A stretch of 64,000 nt of DNA from contig JADJGZ010000001.1 in assembly GCA_016707785.1 (NCBI GenBank), forward strand, positions 62,001 through 126,000, given 5' to 3'. Below, one piece after another: positions 1 through 9,790 of the stretch. The translations under genes and the position numbers were made by a program. Position 1 is the first letter of the stretch; the number at the start of each line of letters is the position of its first letter. The stretch comes from Bacteroidales bacterium (GTDB lineage Bacteria > Bacteroidota > Bacteroidia > Bacteroidales > UBA4417). The notes beneath the pieces were generated by a model. That model saw nothing but the letters and a program-made list of their open reading frames with translations. It was not told where the DNA came from and searched no databases.

Positions 1-1
1 G

Positions 2-1501
2 TATGGCAATGAAACTGGTTTTACCTTCAATCAGTTCATGGAAGAGATTGATAACGGAAGGCCGGTGTTAATTCAATTAGCAGGTCATTGTGTACTTGGC
101 TTTGGTTATGACCAGACGGGACAATACATTTACCTGCATGATACATGGGATTATTCTGTTCATTCAATGGTTTGGGGTCAGAACTATGCCGGCATGCTCC
201 ACTGGGGTGTAACCGTGCTCCGGCTGGTTGCAGATTATGAACCCCCATTGGCTGATTTTACAGCCTCTTCATTGAGCATTTGTGCCGGGGAAATGGTTCA
301 ATTCCAGGATTATTCGCTTTATTCTCCAGAAAGTTGGGACTGGAGCTTTGAAGGTGCTCAAAATCAAACCTCAGGTGAACAACATCCCAATGTAATCTAT
401 CCTGAACCTGGCGTATTTTCTGTAAGTCTCACCGTTACAAATGCGTATGGGTATGATTCGAAAATAATCCATTCACTGATTAATGTAGGCGAACCTTGTT
501 ACTGCCTGGTAAATGGAAATGGTGAAGTATTTATTGAGGAGATGCGATTTGGGAATATTATCAGTTTGACAAATTACAGCCAGGGTGGCTATTCAATGAT
601 TGAAAATCTGAGTACGATGGTGTATGCAGGCCTACGCTATCCAATCTTAGTGCGGGTTTCGTCTGAAACACCTGGTATCAGCAAATGTGGGGTTTGGTTG
701 GACTGGAACAGGGATATGTATTTTGAAGAGAATGAGTTAATAGTCTTAGATAGGGCAGGAGCGGGTTTATATACAGGCATTGTCCTGGTACCTCTCAATT
801 CTGTTACAGGAAGGTCTCGTATAAGGGTCCAGGTAAATAATGACTCCTTTTTCTGTGCTTGTGGTGTATGCAGCGGTGAAACAGAGGATTATGCATTCAT
901 GATTGCTGATGTTCAATTATCTAAACAGATGATAGTCAAAGTCTTTCCTGAAGGATTATTTCAACACGGACCGGGTTTATTATCAACAGCAAAAACTGAA
1001 TTGGGAAATGTTTTTCCGGACGATATTGTGGATGTAGTTTCAATAGAATTGACCGAGGCTTATGCTCCTTTTACAAAAGTATTTTCTTCTCATAATTTGG
1101 CATTAAACAACCAGGGATTGGTTCTTATGAGGCTGCCTTCATCTTTTAATAGTGCTTACTATCTGATTATCCGCCACAGAAATAGTGTTGCCATATGGTC
1201 GGCAACCGCCATCGTAATGGAAGGGAATAACCTTTATGTCGATTTTACCACATCTATAACAAGTGTTTATGGACAGAATCTTTTAAGTGATGGGGTGCAT
1301 GCTTTGATCTATTCGGGAGATATCAACCAGGATGGTTATGTTGATGTTAATGATATCTTAAATGTTGAATCTTGTGCTTCGGCATTTCAAAAGGGCTTTT
1401 TGACTGAAGATATAAATGGTGATGGACTCATCGATGCTGAAGACCTGATTATTGTTGATAACAATTCGGCCCGGCATATTGTGGTTCAGGGCCCTGATTG
1501 A
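2..1501 (+). CDS. Secreted C39-like/PKD/GEVED protein with dockerin-like end (5' partial)
   Basis: The frame is open from the window edge, so the N-terminus (and any signal peptide and catalytic Cys) lies outside. What remains starts in a region resembling peptidase C39-like folds, with a candidate catalytic His in GHCVLGFGYD and an Asp in YLHDTWD. A PKD-like domain follows (about residues 80-160 counted from the first in-window Met, with PGVFSVSLTVTN), then a GEVED-type domain (about 165-300: CGVWLDWNRD, then GETEDYAFMI). The C-terminus carries two calcium-loop-like motifs, DINQDGYVDVND and DINGDGLIDAED, about 30 residues apart, as in dockerin-like repeats. No T9SS sorting domain is visible. 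It is probably an exported or cell-surface protein. The peptidase assignment is tentative because half of that domain is missing. Confidence 0.6.
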   Translation, partial: YGNETGFTFNQFMEEIDNGRPVLIQLAGHCVLGFGYDQTGQYIYLHDTWDYSVHSMVWGQNYAGMLHWGVTVLRLVADYEPPLADFTASSLSICAGEMVQFQDYSLYSPESWDWSFEGAQNQTSGEQHPNVIYPEPGVFSVSLTVTNAYGYDSKIIHSLINVGEPCYCLVNGNGEVFIEEMRFGNIISLTNYSQGGYSMIENLSTMVYAGLRYPILVRVSSETPGISKCGVWLDWNRDMYFEENELIVLDRAGAGLYTGIVLVPLNSVTGRSRIRVQVNNDSFFCACGVCSGETEDYAFMIADVQLSKQMIVKVFPEGLFQHGPGLLSTAKTELGNVFPDDIVDVVSIELTEAYAPFTKVFSSHNLALNNQGLVLMRLPSSFNSAYYLIIRHRNSVAIWSATAIVMEGNNLYVDFTTSITSVYGQNLLSDGVHALIYSGDINQDGYVDVNDILNVESCASAFQKGFLTEDINGDGLIDAEDLIIVDNNSARHIVVQGPD

Positions 1502-1639
1502 TAAATGCGATGAAGGGGCAGGTTAAAAGGCTTAGGATTTTTCTATGAATAACACCTATAGAAAATGAGATTCTATATACATGTTTTGGATAATGATGTG
1601 GCTATGCACTATAGAAGGCTGGTTGAACCGATGCTTGTT

Positions 1640-3474
1640 TCAGTATCCTTCCGGCTTAAAAAAATCAGTATACAGCAATTGGAGATAGGCTTTGGATTGC
1701 TGCTGTAATTCGGAACCTGTAACTTCAGTTGAATGTGTAAATGAATTGGTTACAAGGTTATAAATCAGGAAGTCATTGGCAGTTAGATAACCAAAGCCTT
1801 CATTAAAGGTGTAAAAAGCGAATGGATTAGGCTTCTTACTCAATATATTCTTACTGAAGATAAATTCCTTGCTTTCTAAGTTTAGCTGACTGAGTAAAGT
1901 TGCTACAAGATCAGTCTGCGATGAGATAGTGTGAATGACAGTGTCACTTTTTGATAAAGCTCCCCCGCACCAGATCATTGGTATATGCTGTCTGAAGAAA
2001 TCTTCAGAACCTGAATTTCCAGGGATTTTTGTACCATGATCAGCAATGATCACTACCAGTGTATTATTCCACCAGGTTCGTTGCTTTGCTTCCTGATAAA
2101 GTTTCCGATCGCCATATCCGTATAATGGAGAGAGCTCAGGAATTTGACTCCATATCAGTTCCCTTCATCAAAGGTTCAACAGGGATATCAAAAGGCTCAT
2201 GACTTGTTAATGTAAGAATGGTCTTAAAAAAGGATGTTTCTTCTGAAGGTGTTTCTTTCAGAAATCGATCAAAAACGATGTGATCCCAGGCTCCCCATTT
2301 CGAAGAGAGCTGATCGGTTCTGAAATCCGGTTCTGAGATAAAATGTTCAAATCCTGCCTGGATCAAGAATGACCTGTAGTTGGCAAAATCAAGGGTTCCA
2401 CCGTAAATAAATGAAGAAGTATATCCAGCTTTTTTGAGAATTTTAGGTAAAAAGCTGATGTTTTCAGTTAATTTCTGGTATTTCAATGGTGAAGATCCGG
2501 GTAGTGAAGGGATAGGCCGCTAGTACAGCTGCAATACCTTTATCGGTGCGATCTGCACTTGCAAATACTTTGTCAAAAAAGTATCCCTTCTTTGGCTATG
2601 CTATCCAGGTTTGGGGTAATCCTTTTATCTTTCCGGTTACTCCAACGGCTTTAGCAGTAAGACTTTCAACAATAATGAAAATGATATTTGGCCGATCAGT
2701 TTTTAAAACTGGTATAATACCTTCACCTTGATCTAACATCGGTTTTACCAGTTCATTCATCCTCGATTTCTCAAAATAAATGTATCTCTTCTCAAGATCT
2801 TTGGATTCAGTGATAGAAAAGGCCACATTCCAGACTGGGTTAATTGCAGCATGGTTGGCAAACTGGTTACTTGAAAAATAAGCCGAGCTAATGGTGAGGA
2901 GGACACTCCAATTCCACCCTGATTGGAATGAATAATGCCATTAATAAAAAGGGGGAGATGAAAAGAGATAACTTGTCTTTACTCAGTGACCGAATCTTGT
3001 GAATAAAGAGCATCATATAAAGTTTATATACCACAAATGCAAGAACCCCAACAGCAAGAAGTCCCAAAAACCACGTCCAGAAACCGGCAGATGCAGTCAT
3101 AGCTTTCAGATTGCCCATGTAAAACAAAGGGGTGGCATCCAGTCTGAATCCCCAGTACGAATAAAGTGAAATATCTACCACCAGCAGCAGACGAATAATG
3201 ATTGAAACAATTGCCTGGTATACTCTGAAGAAGGGTACCATATACCCGGGCCCTGTTAAAGAGCTGAAAAAAAGCAAGAGTCCCGGGAATATAGCAATGT
3301 AGGAGGACATAGAGAGGTCCAACAGAAATCCATACCTGATCGTATTCAAGGCATCCGGGAAAGTGAATCCAGCCTGGGAAGGTGCCTGAATCAGGAGGAA
3401 TGCTATTCTTCCCAGTACAAAAACAGATACCAGAATACAATTGAACCAACAAGTACGATTATACGGTTCTTCAT
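1640..3474 (-). pseudogene. LTA synthase/sulfatase-family membrane enzyme, frame broken about eight times
   Basis: Pieces read in different frames join into one LtaS/YfnI-like protein of about 610 residues. An N-terminal multi-TM part starts at an ATG at 3474. Then comes the family's IRGGIG motif, an extracytoplasmic sulfatase-fold domain with RPNIIFIIVES at its start, the nucleophile Thr in ASADRTDKG, and a metal-binding IADHG near the end. In relatives this domain transfers phosphoglycerol or phosphoethanolamine groups at the cell surface. Breaks fall near 3434, 2928, 2899, 2616, 2577, 2510, 2144 and 2094. Most are repaired by adding one base to a homopolymer; the ones near 2577 and 2510 need one base removed. 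It may therefore be an intact gene with sequencing errors rather than a dead one. Confidence 0.75.
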
Positions 3475-3641
3475 CAACAATTCAAATTTCAGTCTGCAAA
3501 AGTCCTCAAAAAATTGATACCAACCATTAAGGAAAGTATGCTTCTAAATTCTGACAATCATGGAATAAGAAAAGAGGATTTTGATAAATTTGATGGATTG
3601 TAAATATGTTTGCCACATCTGGCTTTTAGACTTATTCATGT

Positions 3642-4178
3642 ATGGAAAATGATGAGTTGCACGCCCTGCTCATGCTGGAAAATTCCCGGGCTAATACGGA
3701 TTTTGTAGGAAACATTGTTAAGAAGAAGCCTGAGTTAATTCATGCCTTATGGGAGATTTACCTCTCTGATCGAGGCCCCTTGTCCCGCAGAGCTGCCTGG
3801 ATCATTGATACTGCAAGTGAAAATGAGCCATCCTGGGTTGAACCCTACCTGGAAACTTTGATCGACCTATTGCCAACGTTCGGTCACGACGGAATGAAAC
3901 GCCACGGATTAAGGATGATTTCAAGAAACCCATTGCCTGAAAACAGGTTGGGTGAACTGACCAATCTTTCTTTTGAATGGCTATTGTCAAAATCCGAAGC
4001 CGTTGCAGCCAAGATGTATTATATGCTGATCTTATTTGAGGTTTCCAAGCAAATGCCTCAAATAAGCAATGAATTGATTGATACCATTGAATTTCAAATG
4101 TCAGAAGGAAGTCCGGGGTTTAAAAGTATCGGGAAAAAGATTTTGAAACAGTTGTATAAAAATGATTTAGAAATTTAG
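3642..4178 (+). CDS. HEAT-like alpha-helical repeat protein, hypothetical
   Basis: A 178-residue soluble protein with no signal peptide or membrane segment. It is nearly all amphipathic helix, with a pattern such as SRRAAWIIDTASENEPSW that recalls HEAT-like scaffolds such as those of DNA-alkylation-repair relatives. I do not recognise a catalytic motif. It stands alone, 167 nt downstream of the divergently oriented LTA-synthase-like gene. An ATG four bases upstream (3638) is in another frame, so the start at 3642 is the only one giving the full protein. Proteins like this are common single-copy hypotheticals in Bacteroidota. A protein-binding role is a guess from the fold only. Confidence 0.6.
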   Translation: MENDELHALLMLENSRANTDFVGNIVKKKPELIHALWEIYLSDRGPLSRRAAWIIDTASENEPSWVEPYLETLIDLLPTFGHDGMKRHGLRMISRNPLPENRLGELTNLSFEWLLSKSEAVAAKMYYMLILFEVSKQMPQISNELIDTIEFQMSEGSPGFKSIGKKILKQLYKNDLEI

Positions 4179-4291
4179 AAATTTGGAAATGTGAGAATAT
4201 TGAAGATTTTTATTAAGTAAGATTTAAATCTCAAAAGTGAAGTTTTTTAACTTTGTTAGTATATAGAATTCAAATATCAAATAATCTGCTT

Positions 4292-5143
4292 ATGAAAAAG
4301 AATATCATGTTTATTTTCTTTATGCATGCGATAGTTTCAGCCTCATCCCAGGTTGTTTTCCATGATGAAATCCCGGACAAATATATGATTGTAACAGAGA
4401 ATGGAACCAGTGCAAAAGATAGCATTCAGCTTAGACTGAATAATGACAGCATTGATGATCTGAAATTAATTCTGTCATATTCCTATGCCTATGTCTCACC
4501 TCATACAAATGAATCATTCGAAGCCAGGTTTCCACTGTTCAATTCACAAACCGAGTTTGTCAGATCAGAGAATTATCCATGTAGTATTGCCGGTTTACAT
4601 GAAGGCGATACAATTTCCAGCAACTTAAACTGGACTTATAGTGGTTCTTTATTGATTTATGATCCTGTGTATCATATGCATTGTTACCCATCATTATATG
4701 CGGGATTCAGATTAATGGATAATGGAGTGTATACCTATGGCTGGCTCAAACTCAAGTTTGACATTACTTTGATGGATGCCTGGGGGGATAGCTATGCTGA
4801 AGCTTTTATTGACTCATGGGCATATAATTCAACTCCAGGATTCGGATTAGTGACAGGAGATACGATTACTAGTATTGAATACTATGAGAGCATTGATCCG
4901 GAGATTTCTGAATCAAAGAGTATTAAGCTAAAAGTTGTTAATAAAGAGTTGATTGTGACATCTTCTGAATTAATTGAAAGTGTGCAGGTTTACGATTTTT
5001 CAGGTAAAATGAAGTTTGAATCTGAAAGTCAATTAACATCTTATTGTTCAATTAATTGTGCGAAGTTACCCCCTGGTTATTATATCGCAAAAGTAAGAGG
5101 TACGAATTTTATTTGTGCCAGAAAGTTCATTATTTTGCAATAG
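4292..5143 (+). CDS. Secreted protein with T9SS C-terminal sorting domain
   Basis: A 283-residue protein. I chose the ATG at 4292, because from there the N-terminus is a clean signal peptide (KKN, then a hydrophobic stretch ending in SASSQ). The 13-codon in-frame extension to 4253 does not look like coding sequence. The middle, about residues 25-200, is a beta-rich domain with no motif I recognise. The last 75 residues have the layout of a T9SS type A sorting domain: VYDFSGKMKFE in the middle and PPGYYIAKVRG near the end, closing with a short hydrophobic strand and FIILQ. It is expected to be exported by Sec, then moved across the outer membrane by the type IX system, of which porQ at 36.3 kb is a member. 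Confidence 0.75.
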   Translation: MKKNIMFIFFMHAIVSASSQVVFHDEIPDKYMIVTENGTSAKDSIQLRLNNDSIDDLKLILSYSYAYVSPHTNESFEARFPLFNSQTEFVRSENYPCSIAGLHEGDTISSNLNWTYSGSLLIYDPVYHMHCYPSLYAGFRLMDNGVYTYGWLKLKFDITLMDAWGDSYAEAFIDSWAYNSTPGFGLVTGDTITSIEYYESIDPEISESKSIKLKVVNKELIVTSSELIESVQVYDFSGKMKFESESQLTSYCSINCAKLPPGYYIAKVRGTNFICARKFIILQ

Positions 5144-5211
5144 CAGAATTTGGGTTCAATCAAGATTCTTGCTTCAGAACTTCTATACACATTGCTTATA
5201 AATCAGTACTT

Positions 5212-5562
5212 ATGGATGAAGTAGGAAATTACATTCTTCAATTCCCTGAAAATGTGCAGGAAATATTAAATAAACTAAGGAAACTGATCAAAGAAATTGC
5301 TCCGGAAGCTGTTGAATCCATGGCTTATGGAATGCCTGCCTACAAATTGAATAAAAAGCCATTGGTTTACTATGCCGCTTACCCAAAGCATCTGGGTTTT
5401 TATGCTACCCCAACCGGGCATGCTAAATTTATGGTCGAGCTTTCAAAATTTAAACAAGGTAAAGGATCTGTGCAACCCTTGGACCAGCCTGTTCCTTTTG
5501 ACCTGATTGAACGGATCGTGAAATTCAGGGTGGAAGAAAACAAGTCAAAGACCGGGAAATAA
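5212..5562 (+). CDS. DUF1801 (YdhG-like) small protein
   Basis: A 116-residue cytosolic protein. I placed the start at the ATG at 5212 (MDEVGNYI), because the upstream in-frame extension overlaps the preceding gene in another frame and is not conserved-looking. The features of DUF1801 are present: an N-terminal helix VQEILNKLRKLIKEIAPEA, the central ESMAYGMPAYKL, YAAYPKHLGFYA, and a C-terminal LIERIVKFRVEE. The family is compared in fold to frataxin and YdhG and may bind iron or small ligands, but no reaction is established. It ends at a convergent terminator shared with the LolA-like gene. Confidence 0.85.
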   Translation: MDEVGNYILQFPENVQEILNKLRKLIKEIAPEAVESMAYGMPAYKLNKKPLVYYAAYPKHLGFYATPTGHAKFMVELSKFKQGKGSVQPLDQPVPFDLIERIVKFRVEENKSKTGK

Positions 5563-5590
5563 AAAAAGGAATCCCACCGGAATTCCTTTC
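5561..5590. terminator. Bidirectional intrinsic terminator between DUF1801 and LolA-like genes
   Basis: The stem arms AAAGGAAT (5565-5572) and ATTCCTTT (5582-5589) are perfect complements around a short loop. An A-run lies on the left, which gives a T-run for minus-strand transcripts. The hairpin sits between two convergent genes that stop at 5562 (+) and 5614 (-), so it can end transcripts from both sides. Confidence 0.7.
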
Positions 5591-5613
5591 TCAACAGTCT
5601 CTTTCTACGTTGA

Positions 5614-6243
5614 TTACCGCATATCATCAATGGTAACCCCGGGATGATCGGCTTTATTGAAAGTAAATTCCTTGTCATTTATGGGTTGATCGGTGACGAA
5701 TTTATTCACCAGGTAAGTAAATACACTCCCCCCTTTATCATGAATGACAAACTGCTGAATTTGTTTTTTCGTTTTGTCAATCGAAAGTTTCACCTTAATA
5801 AATGATTTTCCTTTTGCAAGAGGATAAAGTTCAATAATCTGGGTATTCCCTTTCTCTTCAATAAACTTCGATTTGTATTCCTTTGAATAATTGCTTAATA
5901 ACTTCGTTGGGGTAAAGGAATCATCATCCACTCCTGCATTGTTGATTTGAACTTCGTTGGCATCTTTAAGGTAAGTCCACACTGTTTTTCCGTCAGATAT
6001 CACTTCCTGCCTGGCAACCAACAGTTTGTATTTATCTCCTTTGGATTTTAGGGTTCCATTGAATTTATCATTGATTTTCTCCTTCTTATTCTCCATGGTG
6101 TAGGTGAAATCAATCAGAACGGTTTTGTAAGCCTTCGTTTTCGCGGAAACTTCATTCAGGATGGTAGTGGCTTTTGTGTCACCCTGGGCATAACTTCCGA
6201 TGGCTATTGCCAGGAGTATTGAAATGATGATGGATTTCTTCAT
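5614..6243 (-). CDS. lolA: LolA-like outer-membrane lipoprotein carrier protein
   Basis: A 209-residue periplasmic protein with a signal peptide (MKKSIIISILLAIAIGSYAQ) and an all-beta LolA-type body. Recognisable pieces are the early strand VLIDFTYTMENKKE, GTLKSKGDKYKL, the SDGKTVWTYL turn typical of the family, and a later LSIDKTKKQIQQFVIHDKGG. The family carries lipoproteins from the inner to the outer membrane. It starts 12 nt after the end of ftsK on the same strand, an arrangement I know from other Bacteroidota, so both are probably cotranscribed. No LolB-like partner is seen here. The family assignment is solid; whether it is the main LolA of the cell is not certain. Confidence 0.85.
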   Translation of the reverse strand: MKKSIIISILLAIAIGSYAQGDTKATTILNEVSAKTKAYKTVLIDFTYTMENKKEKINDKFNGTLKSKGDKYKLLVARQEVISDGKTVWTYLKDANEVQINNAGVDDDSFTPTKLLSNYSKEYKSKFIEEKGNTQIIELYPLAKGKSFIKVKLSIDKTKKQIQQFVIHDKGGSVFTYLVNKFVTDQPINDKEFTFNKADHPGVTIDDMR

Positions 6244-6255
6244 TTATATGATTTG

Positions 6256-8869
6256 TTAGAATTCATTATGATTTTCTTTGCTCCGTATATCTTTCAAATA
6301 TTGTTCCAAAGCAAATTCTGTTGCAATTCTTACTTCACGGGCTTTACTGCCTTCGAATGGACCTACAATTCCGGCAGCTTCCAATTGGTCAATAATTCGG
6401 CCTGCACGGTTGTAACCAAGTTTCAACTTCCTTTGGATCAGGGAGGTAGAGCCTTGCTGTGAGGCTACAATCAGGTATGCTGCTTCTTCAAATAATTCAT
6501 CCCTCTCATTAGGATCCATATCTTCCATGGGTACAGTATCCTCTTCATTGAATTCGGGAAGAGCATAAGCTGATGGATAGCCTCTTTGGGAACCAATAAA
6601 CTCAGTGATTCTTTCTATTTCGTGGGTATCAATGAATGCACATTGCAGACGAATAATATCACCACCTTGTGACATAAGTAAATCTCCTCGTCCAATCAAT
6701 TGATCAGCTCCTCCTGTATCAAGAATGGTCCTGGAGTCGATCTTGGAAATTACCCTGAAAGCGATACGTGCCGGGAAATTCGCTTTGATTGTTCCGGTAA
6801 TAATATTTACGCTGGGTCGCTGTGTGGCAATTACAAGGTGTATTCCAATGGCTCTTGCTAACTGGGCCAGACGCGTTATAGGGTGCTCTACCTCTTTACC
6901 AGCGGTGAGTATCAGATCAGCAAATTCATCAATTACAACCACAATGTAGGGCAGGAACCGATGGCCCTGTTCAGGATTGAGTTTCCGGGCAATATATTTT
7001 ATATTATACTCTTTTATATTTCGCACCTGCGCATCTTTCAGCAGATCATAACGCTGATCCATTTCGATGTTGAGCGAATTCAAGGTTCTGACCACTTTCC
7101 TGGTATCAGTGATGATTGCTTCCTCCGAATCGGGGAGCTTAGCCAGGTAATGCCTTTCTATCTTTGAAAATAGTGTTAACTCCACTTTTTTGGGGTCCAC
7201 CATCACAAATTTCAATTCTGCAGGATGCTTCTTATATAAAAGTGATGCTATAATGGCATTCAATCCTACAGACTTACCTTGTCCTGTTGCTCCTGCCATA
7301 AGGATATGGGGCATTTTGGTAAGGTCAGCTATGAAATCCTCATTGGCAATGGTCTTTCCAATGGCGAAAGGAAGGTCAAAACGGGTATTGCTGAACTTTT
7401 CAGAACCCATGATGGTCTTCATTCCAACAATCTCCGGCTTTTGGTTGGGTACTTCAATACCGATGGTTCCCTTACCGGGAATAGGAGCAATGATACGGAT
7501 TCCAAGCGCTGAAAGACTCAAAGCAATATCATCTTCCAGGTTCTTGATCTTGGAGATCCTTACACCTGGTGCAGGAATAATCTCATAGAGTGTGACTGTG
7601 GGTCCAATGGTTGCCTTGATCTTGTCGATCTGAATACCATAATTCCCTAAAGTAGAAACAATCCGGTTTTTATTGGCTTCCAGCTCTTCCTTGTTAACAT
7701 TAATGGAACCTCCTCCGTATTCATCCAGCAGATCAATACCCGGCAACTGGTAAGTGCCCAGGTCCAGGGTTGGGTCATAAGGTGTATCGATAGTATGATG
7801 CTCGGAGGTATCATTGGTTTCTATCTCTTCTTCCGGTTCATCAATCTTAAGAAGCGGAGTGGCAGGTGTTACCGGGGTGAAAGGAGGATTATTGACAGGC
7901 TCAACAGTGAATTCAACTTTGGAAGCCGGTGCTTGCTTGGTTGTTGCTACTGTAACAGGTTCAAAATCAATATGTCTTTCATTAGATGGCTGATTCTTTT
8001 CAGTTTGTTTAGTTTCTTTATCATGGATACTCTCGTCCTTCACTGCAAATTCCACTGTATTGTACTTATCGACAGGAAAATCGGGAGAAACTGAATTTTT
8101 TTGATTATTGAGCGCAGCATCATCTGAACCGGCATCTTCCAAAGCTGATTTACGATCAATAATTCGTTGTTTAAAAGCATGCAGTGAAAAATTATATACC
8201 ACTACCAGGAATGCCACAAGCACAAAAACAAGTAACAGAGATAAACCCATTTTACCCATAAGTCCTTCGAGCCATATAGACGTTTCAAACCTGAAATTCC
8301 ACCCAGTATGGATGCAGGAGTTCCTTTTAACAGGAAAGCTAATGCAACTGAAAGCCAGACCATCATCAATACGGCAATGCCGAAACTCTTTCCAAGTGGA
8401 ATAATGATATGTTTAAGGAAAGTCTTACTCCCAGGATGAACATCCAGATGACAAGGAAAAATGTTCCGATCCCGAACCCTTGTTTGATCATCAGGGTGGA
8501 TAAAGCAGCACCCAGGCGGCCACCCAGGTTATGTGTTTCAAGGCTTTTATCGGAGAAAACCCTGGAAAAACTGATATTGGAGAAAATATCATCTGTTCCA
8601 CCGTTGAACCAGTTGAACAGGTAGGAGATGAAGGTAACCAGGAAAAAGAACGAAGCCAGTAAAGAAAAAATCCCGACAACCTGGGCGACCTTTTCTAAAC
8701 GCCCGACATTGGGTTCTTTCAGATCGTCGTTATCAGTTTTTGATTGACGGTTTTTCTTTTCTTTCTTATCCTTTTGATCCTTCGGCTCGGCGGCTTTTTG
8801 GGCCACCTGCTTCAGGGTATTTTTAGGCATAAAATTGGTTATTTTCTCCTGCATATTCCGGAATTTCAA
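6256..8869 (-). CDS. ftsK: DNA translocase FtsK (frame interrupted near 8413 and 8299)
   Basis: This is the hexameric DNA pump at the division septum that resolves chromosome termini with XerCD. The N-terminal segment (8366-8869) has a basic, charged start and TM helices such as VVGIFSLLASFFFLVTFISY. The C-terminal segment (6256-8259) has the last TM helix, an acidic/proline-rich linker, Walker A GATGQGKS (about residue 323 of that segment), Walker B VVVIDEFADL and a gamma winged-helix end (LIQRKLKLGYNRAGRIIDQL). The connecting stretch reads through in a third frame as a further TM helix, with FLLKGTPASILGG after it. Two breaks, repaired by one extra base in an A-run near 8413 and one in a G-run near 8299, restore one protein of about 870 residues. 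A complete loss of FtsK is unlikely, so sequence errors are the better explanation. Confidence 0.9.
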
Positions 8870-8941
8870 TATCCATCAGGCTTTCCTTTACTTATTGATT
8901 TTTGTTCCCCAACCATTAGGGATAAAGGAGAGTTATTGATG

Positions 8942-8949
8942 CAAAAGTA
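8942..8949 (-). promoter_or_regulatory. Bacteroidota -7 element (TACTTTTG) upstream of ftsK
   Basis: On the minus strand the sequence reads TACTTTTG, an exact match to the TAnnTTTG consensus of the Bacteroidota primary sigma factor, 73 nt or more before the ftsK start. No good TTTG -33 box is seen at the usual distance. The assignment rests on the -7 match and position only. Confidence 0.45.
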
Positions 8950-8985
8950 AGAAAAATGAAGTAATGGCTTATCGATTGATTGTCA

Positions 8986-9020
8986 AAGAAAAAAGAATCC
9001 CCCTAAAGAAGGAGGATTCT
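8986..9020 (-). terminator. Intrinsic terminator of the DUF4412-like gene
   Basis: On the minus strand a stem of 11 pairs (arms at 8994-9004 and 9010-9020, one mismatch) is followed directly by a T-rich tract. It lies 25 nt after the stop of the gene ending at 9045 and before the ftsK promoter, so it separates the two transcription units. Confidence 0.75.
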
Positions 9021-9044
9021 TCCTGAAAGGGGGATTTAAAAGCA

Positions 9045-9710
9045 TTATCTGCTCTTATTAGCCTGGCGTAATTTCTGTAGTTCTGCTTCGGTTGTCTGTT
9101 TGTATTCGGTCGGGATTTCAAAGGTTTTATTGGAAATCCTTCCGGAAGTTATTTCTGAAGCAGTAAGATGCATAGGTGCGCCTAATCCTGAGTAATCAAA
9201 ATCGAGCAGAATGCCTTTTACACCTTTAGCAATGGTGTTAAAGTAAATATTATTAGAGCCAAGTTCATCACTATAGTAAACAGTGCTTTTCTGAACCTTA
9301 CCACCACGATCCTTGTAGCTAATTTCACCGGATTTACACTTGTATCCGGCAATTGTCTTGGATTCTTTAAGCGGCATAAACGATGGGGCGTCTTCCTTCT
9401 GGAATTCTTCTTTAGTTTTCTTAATATAGAATTTTCCTTCTGCCAGATCCATCAGACGGGTAACAGAAATTTCGTCACCATTTACAATGAAGGTTTGCTT
9501 TCCATTGGGAAGTGTTACTTCAAATTTGGCTTTATTGGAACTAATTTGCATTACAATTGATGAAGGAAGAGCAGCAGCCATAGCAGCAGAAAGACTGGCC
9601 GGGTAGGTGATCTTATAAGTAATGGTTCCTGTGAAACTCTTTGTCTGGGCGAAACCTGTAAATACAAGGCTTGCAATTAAAGCGAGGGAGAAAACGGTCC
9701 TTTTAATCAT
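9045..9710 (-). CDS. Secreted DUF4412-like hypothetical protein
   Basis: A 221-residue exported protein with a signal peptide (MIKRTVFSLALIASLVFTGFA). The body is a run of beta strands: GTITYKITYPASL, IVMQISSNKAKFEV, then a late pattern with KTIAGYKCKSGEI and STVYYSDEL. The 'IAGYKC... YSDEL' arrangement is what I associate with DUF4412 and GLPGLI-like families of Bacteroidota envelope proteins. The function is unknown; no catalytic residues stand out. It is a single-gene unit, closed by its own terminator and separated from lepB by 80 nt. Confidence 0.65.
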   Translation of the reverse strand: MIKRTVFSLALIASLVFTGFAQTKSFTGTITYKITYPASLSAAMAAALPSSIVMQISSNKAKFEVTLPNGKQTFIVNGDEISVTRLMDLAEGKFYIKKTKEEFQKEDAPSFMPLKESKTIAGYKCKSGEISYKDRGGKVQKSTVYYSDELGSNNIYFNTIAKGVKGILLDFDYSGLGAPMHLTASEITSGRISNKTFEIPTEYKQTTEAELQKLRQANKSR

Positions 9711-9790
9711 TGAATTTGGATTTTTGTGTTTGAATTGATAAAGTAACGAAGCAGTTTGCCGTAAATTGTCCGGATGATTCCGGCAAATAA

